This document shows, in pieces, positions 1-7,330 of a stretch of 64,000 nucleotides of DNA (positions within the stretch are counted from its first letter, which is position 1; each line of letters starts with the position of its first letter). The stretch comes from an uncultured Alphaproteobacteria bacterium (GTDB lineage Bacteria > Pseudomonadota > Alphaproteobacteria > SP197), in assembly GCA_958295695.1 (NCBI GenBank), contig OY282363.1, positions 2,670,225-2,734,224 on the forward strand, given 5' to 3'. A program made the position numbers and the translations under genes. Below the pieces are notes generated by a model that saw only the letters and a list, made by a program, of their open reading frames with translations, did no database searches and was not told the DNA's origin.

Positions 1-747
1 GCCGGCGCCGTCGGACGCCAGGTAAACGACAGTCTCGCCGATCTCCATCGGGTCTCCCAGCCGCTTGAGCGGCGTCATGGCGACGGCCTCCTCCATGTGC
101 TCCCTGGGGATGCCCCAGTCGGCTTCCCAGTTCGCGGCGATGGGCCCCGGCGAGACCGCGTTGACGCGAATCGCGGGCGCGAGGTCGCGCGCCAGCGCGG
201 CCGTCATCGCACGCACCGCGCCCTTGGCGGCGCAGAACGCGATGGCGACGGAGTTCACCATGTTGTCCTGGCTCGTGCCGTTGCCGTAGGAGCCGGAGAA
301 GTTGACGATGGACCCGGCGCCCCTCTCGCGCATCGGCGGCACGACCGCCTTGCACATCAGCAGCGACCCCTTCACGTCGATAGCGAAGATGCGGTCCCAG
401 GCGTCCGGGTCGATGGCGTCGAAGCGGACCGCATCGGCCGGATCGATGCGCCCGGCCGTGTTGACCAGCACGTCGACGCCGCCGTAGCGGTCGACCGTGT
501 CCGCGACGAAGGACCCGATCGAATCCGGTTCGAGGACGTCGAGGTAGCCGACATGGGCCTCGCCGCCGCCGCTCGCGATCTCGGCGACCGCCGCGTCGGC
601 GATGTCCCGGTTCGCGCGCGCGCCCAAGGCGACGCGCGCGCCCTCGCGCCCGAGGGCGCGCGCGGCGGCGCTGCCCAGACCCCCGTTGGCGCCCGTCACG
701 ATCGCGACGCGACCCTCCAGGCGCCGCCCGTCGCTCCAGCGCGGCAT
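1..747 (-). CDS. SDR family oxidoreductase, 3' end outside window, catalytic Tyr replaced by Phe
   Basis: Classical short-chain dehydrogenase fold: the cofactor motif TGANGGLG lies near residue 18 and VNTAG stands in for the usual NNAG. The first 249 residues are present and the reading frame runs off the window edge. The usual YxxxK active site reads F171-C-A-A-K175, so the catalytic tyrosine is a phenylalanine while the lysine is kept. The start ATG at 747 lies 7 bp downstream of the stop of the binding-protein gene, so the two probably share a transcript. Substrate unknown. Loss of the tyrosine may mean altered chemistry or an inactive enzyme. Confidence 0.85.
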   Translation of the reverse strand, partial: MPRWSDGRRLEGRVAIVTGANGGLGSAAARALGREGARVALGARANRDIADAAVAEIASGGGEAHVGYLDVLEPDSIGSFVADTVDRYGGVDVLVNTAGRIDPADAVRFDAIDPDAWDRIFAIDVKGSLLMCKAVVPPMRERGAGSIVNFSGSYGNGTSQDNMVNSVAIAFCAAKGAVRAMTAALARDLAPAIRVNAVSPGPIAANWEADWGIPREHMEEAVAMTPLKRLGDPMEIGETVVYLASDGAG

Positions 748-754
748 CGCGGCG

Positions 755-1825
755 TCACTCGGCCGTCTTCACGGCGTTCCAGGTCTCGATGTACTTGTCG
801 AGCCGCGGCTGAAGCTGCCAGAAGTCGAGACCGTCGAGGTACTCCGGGTCGTTGAGATGGAGCCCGGCCATCTCCTCGTCGGTCAGGCAGTCCTGCACGG
901 CCGCCGCGTTGGCGGGCGAATAGCCGGCGACCTTGACCATGCCGCACTGCCCGCCCGGACCGGACGAGAAGTTGAGCCAGGCGTAGGCGCAATCGAGGTT
1001 CGGCGTGTCCTTGACCACGGCCCACACGTCCTGCCACCCGTCGGCCCGCTCCTCGGGGATCGCCTCGGCGACCGGAATGCCCTGCTCACGCAGAACCGAC
1101 GCCTGGTAGCCGCCCCACGTCTCGGAGACCCAGACCTCGCCCGACGCGTAGAGGCTGATGAGATCGCCGCCCGTCGACCAGTAGGTCCTGAGCAGCGGCT
1201 TCTGCTCGATCAGCTTCTGCTTGACCTCCTCGAGCTGCTCGTCGGTGAGATTGTAAACGTCGGTGTCGCGCCCGTAGAGGATGCGGGCCGCCATGAAGAT
1301 GGTCATCGACACGTCCTGCGTGGCGATGTGGCCGGCATAAGCCGGATCCCACAGGACTTCGGCCGAGGTCGGCGGTTCGTCGAACTTGTCGGTGCGGTAC
1401 ATCAGCGGAATCGAGCCCCAAGCCATCGGCACCGACCACACCTCGCCGTTCCCGCCGATCACGCCGGGATGGGTCAGGAACGAGTCGGGCATCTCGTCGA
1501 GATGATCGAGGCGGCCCCGGTCGAGCGCCTCCAGAGCGCCGAGATCGACCATGATCTGGGCGTAGTTGATGGCCGGCGAAACCATGTCGAAGGTGCCGGC
1601 GTCGGCGGCGATCTTGGCGATGATCTCGTCGTTCGAGCCGACGTAGGTCGGCGTCACCGTGCAGCCGCTCCGCGCCTCGAACTCCGAAACGAAGCTCGGG
1701 TCGGTGTAGCCTTCCCAGGTCAGCACATTGAGGTCGTTGCCCGCCTGCGGCGCCGATGACAGGCCGAAAACCGCGAGAGCGACCGAAGCGGCGGCGCACG
1801 GCAGCCTGAAACCGCGATGTGACAT
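755..1825 (-). CDS. PotD-like extracellular solute-binding protein (polyamine/amine ABC transporter)
   Basis: Periplasmic binding protein of 356 residues. The N-terminus is a signal peptide (MSHRGFRLPCAAAS followed by a hydrophobic stretch, cleaved near residue 28). The mature protein starts NDLNVLTWEGY, the hallmark opening of the spermidine/putrescine-binding (PotD) family. I chose ATG 1825 because it gives a clean signal peptide; the frame stays open further upstream but has no family resemblance there. No permease or ATPase genes are adjacent on this side, so partner subunits must be beyond the left edge or elsewhere. A palindromic operator-like site lies about 60-80 bp upstream. The ligand cannot be told from sequence; polyamine, or a betaine-like amine given the surroundings, is plausible. 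Confidence 0.88.
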   Translation of the reverse strand: MSHRGFRLPCAAASVALAVFGLSSAPQAGNDLNVLTWEGYTDPSFVSEFEARSGCTVTPTYVGSNDEIIAKIAADAGTFDMVSPAINYAQIMVDLGALEALDRGRLDHLDEMPDSFLTHPGVIGGNGEVWSVPMAWGSIPLMYRTDKFDEPPTSAEVLWDPAYAGHIATQDVSMTIFMAARILYGRDTDVYNLTDEQLEEVKQKLIEQKPLLRTYWSTGGDLISLYASGEVWVSETWGGYQASVLREQGIPVAEAIPEERADGWQDVWAVVKDTPNLDCAYAWLNFSSGPGGQCGMVKVAGYSPANAAAVQDCLTDEEMAGLHLNDPEYLDGLDFWQLQPRLDKYIETWNAVKTAE

Positions 1826-2322
1826 GGTGTTCCCCCTCCAGAGACGGCCACGCGGCCCCGGACCGGACCGGGACGCGCGGCTTTGTTGATCGGCCAACCG
1901 ATTTGTTGGCTCGTCCTCCATCATAGGCGGCGGGATCCGGGCCGTCAAAGCCGCAAGCCCCGGACCCCGGCGGCCGGCCCGACGCGTTGAGGCGCCGGGA
2001 CGCGGTCCGGGGCGGTGGCATGACGATGCCGACCGGAAGGGGCGCGGAGCGCGATGGCGAAGGGCAACGACGGGAACTCCCTGCAACTCAGGGGAGGTAT
2101 TTGAGGGCCGCGACGGCCAAGCCGGCGAGCGCGACCAGCGCGGCCTCCAGCGCCTCCGCGGCGGCCAGCGTGTCGAAACAGGACGCCACGCCCCGTCGCC
2201 GCGCGGAGCGTCGAGCGAGGCGCGTCGATCCGCCGACGGCCGGCGCGCGACTCGTCCGGTCGGGCGCCTTCGCGAGAAGGGTTCGGAGGACTTGCTTCAA
2301 TGAAGCCGGGGAGAACGCGCGA
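1826..2322. other. Intergenic region without a convincing gene
   Basis: About 500 bp between the PotD-like gene and the NTF2-like gene. It should hold the promoter of the minus-strand PotD-like gene together with the palindromic site at 1886-1909. A 70-residue minus-strand frame at 2088-2300 is open, but is arginine/alanine-rich with no family signature, so I do not call it. Confidence 0.5.
1886..1909. promoter_or_regulatory. Palindromic operator-like site upstream of PotD-like gene
   Basis: Two overlapping elements: TTGATCGGCCAACCGA at 1886-1901, and the inverted repeat CCAAC-6 nt-GTTGG at 1894-1909. The first matches the reverse complement of the site at 20755-20770 in 12 of 16 positions, and both loci carry ATTTGTTGG beside it. 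The TTGGT..ACCAA symmetry resembles operators of FadR-type GntR regulators. The regulator itself is not identified in this window. Confidence 0.45.
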
Positions 2323-2763
2323 TCAGTCCGCCCGGTCCGCGGGCGGGCCGTCGAGAACGCCGAGGTCGCGCATGATGCCGGCCGGGTTGTAGTAGGCGAC
2401 GATCCGGGCGATCCGGCCGTCCTCGAAGTCGGCGATCATCGCGAAATCGAAGGCGATCCTCGCGCCGGCCGCCTCGAACCCGTAGAGCGGCGCGCCGTCG
2501 TGCGTCATCTCGAGGCGGACCTCGGCCGCGACACGGTCGCCGCCGACCGTCTTGCGGAAGGCCGAGGCCCGACGGTCGCTCGACGCCTCGAACCATCCGG
2601 AGGCGTAAGCCCTGAAGGCCTCCAGGCCGTGCAGCGGCTCCTGCCCGGCGTTGTCATGGTAGACGATGTCCTCGGCGCATCCGGCGACGAACCCGTCGAG
2701 GTCGCCGGACGAGAAGGCCGCCCAGGTCGCGTCGATCGCTTCGCTCATCCGTTCGGGCGTCAT
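2323..2763 (-). CDS. NTF2-like / SnoaL-like domain protein
   Basis: Small cone-shaped NTF2-fold protein of 146 residues. Recognisable features are the opening helix (AIDATWAAFSSGDLDGFVAG), the HDNAGQEPLHG segment, and the C-terminal strand pattern FAMIADFEDGRIARIVAYYNP, typical of SnoaL/ketosteroid-isomerase-like proteins. A purine-rich Shine-Dalgarno (GGAGGAGGAG) precedes ATG 2763. It is divergent from the RutA-like monooxygenase, 86 bp apart. The family includes isomerases, hydratases and ligand-binding proteins; no substrate can be assigned. Confidence 0.8.
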   Translation of the reverse strand: MTPERMSEAIDATWAAFSSGDLDGFVAGCAEDIVYHDNAGQEPLHGLEAFRAYASGWFEASSDRRASAFRKTVGGDRVAAEVRLEMTHDGAPLYGFEAAGARIAFDFAMIADFEDGRIARIVAYYNPAGIMRDLGVLDGPPADRAD

Positions 2764-2849
2764 CGCCGTCTCCTCCTCCGGGACCTTTTCCGGTAGGCTG
2801 ACACCCTAGCCGGCGGACCGGCCGGCCGTCCAAGGGAAGGACCGCCGCG

Positions 2850-4046
2850 ATGGGCAGGGGTAGGACGATCGAGGCCGACGTGTTCCGCGGACCGTTCGAT
2901 CCCGGCGGGCAGCCCGACGCATCGACCGGCCAGCCCCTCGAGATCTCGCTCTTCGCATGGAACGTGCGGTCCGGCCTCTCCGCGACCAGGGCCGTGCTCG
3001 CCGACGAGGCGCGCTATGCCGACTACTGGCGCTGGCCCTCGGCCGAGGGCCTGCTGCGCCAGGCCGACGCCCTCGGTTTCGACCACCAGGTGCAATACGG
3101 CATGTGGGGCGGCTACGGCGGCGCGTCGCGCTGGAACGACGAGGGGCTGGACTTCGCGACCGCGGCGGCGGCGAGCGCCGTCGTGACGCGGAACCTGAAC
3201 CTCTTCTCGACCGTACATGTCGGCTACGGGTTCCATCCCATGCACATCGCCAAGATCGGCGCGTGCATCGATGTCGTCTCCGGCGGACGCTGGGGCCTCA
3301 ACGTCGTGTCGGGCGCCAACCCGGACGACTTCCGCAAGTTCGGCATGACGGAACGGCCGCCTGGTCCCGTGCGCTACGCCATGGCCGACGAGTTCGTGAC
3401 CCTCATGAAATACCTGTGGACCTGTGACGATCCCGTCGACTTCGAAGGCGAGCACTACCGGTGCTACGGCGGCTCCATCGGCCCGAAGCCGGCGCGCAAA
3501 CCCCGTCCCGTCCTGATGAACGCGGGCCAGTCGGACGCCGGTTTCGACTTCGCCTGCCGCCAGGCCGACTGGGTTTTCGCGGCGCCGCCCAGGGGACGCC
3601 TGGAGGACTATGCCGCCATGGTCGGGAAGGCCCATGCGCTGGCCGCGCGATACGGCAGGCGGGTGCGCGTCGGCGCCATGTGCTACGCGATCGTCGAGGA
3701 GACGGACGACGAGGCCGCGCGCACGGCGGCGTGGCTGGAGAGCGAGGCCGACTACGACGCGATCCTCTATTATTCGCGCGCGATGATCGGCACCAACAGC
3801 GCGATGGACATGTCCGAACCGGACGAGTGGGCCGGCCTCGGGCGCGAACAGTATCTCAAGGTGGCGCTCGGCATGACCGGCTACCAGCTCTTCGGAAGCC
3901 CGCGGACCGTGGCCGAGAAGTTGCGCGGCCTGCGCGAGGTCGGGGTCGACAACGCGGCGATCGGCTTCTTCGATCCGCGCAAGGCGGTCCCGCTGATGGG
4001 CGAGAAGGTGATGCCGGTCCTCAAGGAGATGGGCCTGAGGATCTGA
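2850..4046 (+). CDS. RutA-like LLM-class flavin-dependent monooxygenase
   Basis: Bacterial luciferase-like (LLM) TIM-barrel enzyme of 398 residues using reduced FMN and O2. The segment SGGRWGLNVVSGANPDDF and the later LMNAGQSDAGFDFA match the RutA/SsuD/DszA branch, where the corresponding RutA segments are SGGRFGVNLVTGW and ICAGQSDAGMAF. That branch cleaves C-N or C-S bonds. The C-terminal segment GSPRTVAEKLRGL is the usual LLM signature. A flavin reductase is not seen nearby and may be supplied elsewhere. The substrate is unknown; given the amine-related neighbourhood an N-containing compound is possible but unproven. Confidence 0.85.
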   Translation: MGRGRTIEADVFRGPFDPGGQPDASTGQPLEISLFAWNVRSGLSATRAVLADEARYADYWRWPSAEGLLRQADALGFDHQVQYGMWGGYGGASRWNDEGLDFATAAAASAVVTRNLNLFSTVHVGYGFHPMHIAKIGACIDVVSGGRWGLNVVSGANPDDFRKFGMTERPPGPVRYAMADEFVTLMKYLWTCDDPVDFEGEHYRCYGGSIGPKPARKPRPVLMNAGQSDAGFDFACRQADWVFAAPPRGRLEDYAAMVGKAHALAARYGRRVRVGAMCYAIVEETDDEAARTAAWLESEADYDAILYYSRAMIGTNSAMDMSEPDEWAGLGREQYLKVALGMTGYQLFGSPRTVAEKLRGLREVGVDNAAIGFFDPRKAVPLMGEKVMPVLKEMGLRI

Positions 4047-4055
4047 GCGCGACCG

Positions 4056-4856
4056 TCAACGCCCCTTCCATCGGGGCTTGCGCTTCTCGGCGAAGGCGCG
4101 GGGGCCCTCGATGGCGTCCTCCGAGGCCATCATCCTCTCGTAGACCGGAACGCCGCTGTTTCCGATCCTGGTCTTCCGCATGGCCTCGTCGAGCGGCAGG
4201 GGCATGATCGCGGGCATGATCGCCTTCATGCCCTGGAGCGCGAGGGGCGCCCCCTCGCCGAGCCGGCCGGCCAACTCTCGGACATGGTCCACGAGCTTCC
4301 CGCCCGGCACGACGTCGCGCACGAGACCCCAGTGTCTGGCCTCGTCCGCGCCCATGCGCCGGCCGGTATAGAAGAGGTCCATGGCCACGTTGTAGGGAAT
4401 GCGGCGCGGCAGGCGCTGGATGGCGCCCGCGCTGGCGAGGAAGCCGCGCTCCATCTCCGGCAACCAGAATTCGGCGTGGTCGGCGGCGACGATGATATCG
4501 GCGGAGAGCGCCAGCTCGAAACCGCCGCCGATGGCGAAACCGTTGACCGCGGCGATCACCGGCTTGGTGAGGTCCCAGAACTCGGTGAGGCCCGCGAAGC
4601 CGCCGGGCGAGTCCTCGGTGTCGACGTCCCCCAGCCTGTCGGCGGCGGCCACGGCCTTGAGGTCCCAGCCGGCCGAGAACGCCCGCCCGCCGGCGCCGGT
4701 GACGACGCCGACGAGGAGGCCGTCGTCGTCCTGCAGGGCGCGGAAGGCCCGGTAGAGCGCCATCGAGGTCGCGGCGTCGATGGCGTTGACCGGCGGACGG
4801 TCGAGCGTCACCTCGAGCACCCTGCCGCGCCGTTCGGTCTTCACGGTCCCGGACAT
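4056..4856 (-). CDS. CaiD-like enoyl-CoA hydratase (crotonobetainyl-CoA hydratase family)
   Basis: Crotonase-fold protein of 266 residues. Beyond generic crotonase motifs it carries several segments characteristic of E. coli CaiD: LDRPPVNAIDAATS, FSAGWDLKA, GGFAGLTEFWDLTKPVIAAV, GGGFELALSADIIVAAD, TGRRMGADEARHWG, and the C-terminus EDAIEGPRAFAEKRKPRWKGR (split here as EDAIEGPRAFAEKR and KPRWKGR). CaiD hydrates crotonobetainyl-CoA to L-carnitinyl-CoA. ATG 4856 is chosen because GGAGGA precedes it; the longer open frame upstream antisenses the dehydrogenase. It is the last gene of a minus-strand operon with two acyl-CoA dehydrogenases, 29 bp downstream of the second. The betaine substrate is an inference from this resemblance plus context. 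Confidence 0.85.
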   Translation of the reverse strand: MSGTVKTERRGRVLEVTLDRPPVNAIDAATSMALYRAFRALQDDDGLLVGVVTGAGGRAFSAGWDLKAVAAADRLGDVDTEDSPGGFAGLTEFWDLTKPVIAAVNGFAIGGGFELALSADIIVAADHAEFWLPEMERGFLASAGAIQRLPRRIPYNVAMDLFYTGRRMGADEARHWGLVRDVVPGGKLVDHVRELAGRLGEGAPLALQGMKAIMPAIMPLPLDEAMRKTRIGNSGVPVYERMMASEDAIEGPRAFAEKRKPRWKGR

Positions 4857-4885
4857 CGTCGAATCCTCCTCCTTCGCGTCCCGCG

Positions 4886-6025
4886 TCAGGCGGCGCGGCC
4901 CAGGCGCGCGTAGCGGGCCAGATGGTGGCGCGCGTCGCCGAAGGTGGCGTTCATCACCATGGCGCGCTTGAGATGATGGCCCACGGGCACGTCCATCGTC
5001 ATGCCGACGCCGCCGTGAAGCTGCACGCCCTCCTCGCAGACCCCGCGCGCCGCCTCGCCGATCGCGGCCTTGGCGGCCGAGGCGGCGCGGCTGCGCGTGG
5101 CGGCGTCCGCGCCGAGGTTGAGCGTGGCCTCGAAGACCATGGAGCGCGCCAGCTCGCAGGAGGTATAGACATCGACCATGCGGTGCTGCAGGGCCTGGAA
5201 CGAGCCCAGCGTCCGGCCGAACTGGCTGCGCGTCTTCAGGTACTCCAGCGTCGTCTCGTAGACCCGCCACATGGAGCCGGCGGCGTCGGCGCACAGAAAG
5301 GCGATGCCGTGGTCGATGACCCTTTCGAGCACATCGAGAGCGTCGCCGCCGGCGCCCAGGAGCGCGTCCGTCCCGACGCGCACATCGTCGAGGAGGACGT
5401 TGCAGGCCCGGCCGCCGTCGTGGGTGGCGTAGGACGACCGGCCGACGCCTTCCGCGTCGCCCGGGACGAGAAGAAGGCCGGTCCCGCCGCCGCCGTCCCG
5501 CCCGTCCGGGAGGCGCGCCGACACGACGAGCCGGTCGGCCGCCCGGCCGTAGAGCACGACATCCTTCCGGCCCGAGACGACATAGCCGCCGTCCTCCGCG
5601 CGGGCCACGGTCGAGACGGGCGCGAGGTCGAAGCGCGCCCGGCGCTCGCCGTGGGCCAGGGCCAGCTTCACCGACCCGTCCGCGACCCCCGGCAGGATCG
5701 CCTCGCGCTGGGCCTCCGTCCCGCCGAACAGGACGGCGTGGCCGCCCAGGACCACGCTGGCGAGGAACGGCAGGTTCGCGAGATGGCGGCCGAACCGCTC
5801 GGCGATCAGCATCAGCTCCTCGGGGCCGCCGCCGAGACCGCCGCAGGCCTCCGGGAAGGGCGCGGCCATGCAGCCCAGCCCGGCGAGCCGCCGCCAGTCG
5901 TCCTCGCGATAGCCTTCCTCCGTCGCCACCGCCGCCTGCCGGCGGGCGAACGGGAAGAGGTCCGCGACGGTCCGCTCGACGCTGTCTCGGAACAGCGCCT
6001 GCTCCTCGGAGAGCGTGAAGTCCAT
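4886..6025 (-). CDS. Acyl-CoA dehydrogenase, smaller subunit of a probable heteromeric pair
   Basis: Acyl-CoA dehydrogenase family protein of 379 residues, opening MDFTLSEEQALFRDSVERTV. The C-terminal region has QLHGGVGMTMDVPVGHHLKR, where canonical enzymes usually carry a more conserved helix with catalytic/FAD contacts. It lies 10 bp after the larger dehydrogenase, an arrangement typical of two-gene alpha2beta2 acyl-CoA dehydrogenases (as in FadE/ChsE pairs), in which one subunit often lacks full active-site residues. Predicted to be cytoplasmic and to pass electrons to ETF. In context it may desaturate gamma-butyrobetainyl-CoA or a similar CoA ester; this is inferred. Confidence 0.87.
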   Translation of the reverse strand: MDFTLSEEQALFRDSVERTVADLFPFARRQAAVATEEGYREDDWRRLAGLGCMAAPFPEACGGLGGGPEELMLIAERFGRHLANLPFLASVVLGGHAVLFGGTEAQREAILPGVADGSVKLALAHGERRARFDLAPVSTVARAEDGGYVVSGRKDVVLYGRAADRLVVSARLPDGRDGGGGTGLLLVPGDAEGVGRSSYATHDGGRACNVLLDDVRVGTDALLGAGGDALDVLERVIDHGIAFLCADAAGSMWRVYETTLEYLKTRSQFGRTLGSFQALQHRMVDVYTSCELARSMVFEATLNLGADAATRSRAASAAKAAIGEAARGVCEEGVQLHGGVGMTMDVPVGHHLKRAMVMNATFGDARHHLARYARLGRAA

Positions 6026-6035
6026 CCCGCGGCTC

Positions 6036-7253
6036 TCACAGGCCCAGGACGGCCTTGGCGATGATGTTCTTCTGCACCTCCGTGGAGCCGCCCCAGATGG
6101 TCGACTTCCGCAGGTTGTAGAAGACGCGCCCGGCGTGGGCCGCCGCGTCGGGGCCGAGCGGTTCGGCGTTGTCGCCGCCGGGCCGCATGTCCCCGGCGTC
6201 GATCGCGCCGCAGGACCCCAGGGCCTCGACCATCAGGCCCATGATCTTCTGCTGGACCTCGGTGCCGCGGACCTTGAGGAGCGACGCCTCGAAGCCCATC
6301 GCGTCGGGGCCGCCGGGCCCGAACAGCATGCGCCGTTCGGTGAGCTCCACCTCGCGCAGGGCGATCTCGGCGCGGGCGAGCTCGAGGGCGAAGTGCGGAT
6401 CGTCGATCAGCCGGCCGCCGGCGGCCGGCTCGGCGGCCGCGATCCGCTTGAGACGGCGCATCATTCCCATGCTCCGGCCGACCTCCGCGGACCCGAACCG
6501 CTCCATGCCCAGGATGTACTTGCCGATGCCCCAGCCCTTGTGCTCCTCGCCGATCCGGTTGGCGGCCGGCACCCGGACGTCGTCGAAGTAGGTCTGGTTG
6601 AGCTCGTCGCCGCCCTCGAAGGTGCGGATCGGGGCCATGGTGAGGCCCGGCGACGCCATGTCGATCAGGAGCAGCGTGATGCCGTGCTGCTTCTTGCCCG
6701 AGGAATCGGTGCGGAAGAGGCCGAACATCCAGTCGGCGTGGGGCGCGTCGCTGGTCCACATCTTGACGCCGTTGACGACATAGTCGTCGCCGTCGCGGTC
6801 GGCCCTGCATTGCAGCGACGCGAGGTCGGAGCCCGCGTTCGGCTCCGAATAGCCCTGGCACAGGAGGATGTCGCCGTTGGCGAGGCCGGGAAGGAAGCGC
6901 CTCTTCTGGTCCCGGGCGCCGAACTCGATGAGCGCGGGACCCACCATGCCCGCCGAGAAGACGTTGAGCGGCGGCGCCTCGTTGAGCGCCAGCTCGCGCT
7001 CGAAGACGTACTGCCGCTCGTAGGACCAGCCCGGACCGCCGTGTTCCGCCGGCCAGCCCGGCACGCTCCAGCCGCCCCGGTCGTGGAGGATGCGCGTCCA
7101 GCGCCTCATGTCGGACGGGGTCAGGCCGGCGTGCTCGCGCCGGACCTTGTCGCGCAAGTCGTCGGGCAGGATGTCGCGGATGACCGAGCCGACATGGGCG
7201 CGGAACCGTTCCAGATCGTCATCGTAGCCGATGTCCAAGGCGGTCCCCTCCAC
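6036..7253 (-). CDS. Acyl-CoA dehydrogenase, larger subunit
   Basis: Acyl-CoA dehydrogenase of 405 residues. Signatures: CQGYSEPNAGSDLAS (substrate/FAD-binding loop), NGVKMWTSDA, LNQTYFDDVRVPA, and the C-terminal WGGSTEVQKNIIAKAVLGL, the FAD-contacting end of the family. It is the first gene of the minus-strand operon that continues with the smaller dehydrogenase and the CaiD-like hydratase. It is divergent from the ADP-forming acyl-CoA ligase, with under 80 bp between the start codons, so both units probably share a regulatory region at about 7254-7330. Confidence 0.9.
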   Translation of the reverse strand: MEGTALDIGYDDDLERFRAHVGSVIRDILPDDLRDKVRREHAGLTPSDMRRWTRILHDRGGWSVPGWPAEHGGPGWSYERQYVFERELALNEAPPLNVFSAGMVGPALIEFGARDQKRRFLPGLANGDILLCQGYSEPNAGSDLASLQCRADRDGDDYVVNGVKMWTSDAPHADWMFGLFRTDSSGKKQHGITLLLIDMASPGLTMAPIRTFEGGDELNQTYFDDVRVPAANRIGEEHKGWGIGKYILGMERFGSAEVGRSMGMMRRLKRIAAAEPAAGGRLIDDPHFALELARAEIALREVELTERRMLFGPGGPDAMGFEASLLKVRGTEVQQKIMGLMVEALGSCGAIDAGDMRPGGDNAEPLGPDAAAHAGRVFYNLRKSTIWGGSTEVQKNIIAKAVLGL

Positions 7254-7330
7254 GCGCGGGCCGGCGCGGGCAAACTATGTTGCGCCGCCTCGGGCCGTCA
7301 ACCAGAGTACCGGCCGCCGGAGTCGCCGCG

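Noticed and set aside
2088..2300. 70-residue minus-strand frame in the 1.8-2.3 kb gap
   Set aside because: No family signature, no ribosome site, composition like other shadow frames.
1987..2796. 269-residue plus-strand frame overlapping the NTF2-like gene
   Set aside because: Antisense to a protein with recognisable fold and Shine-Dalgarno; Arg-rich.
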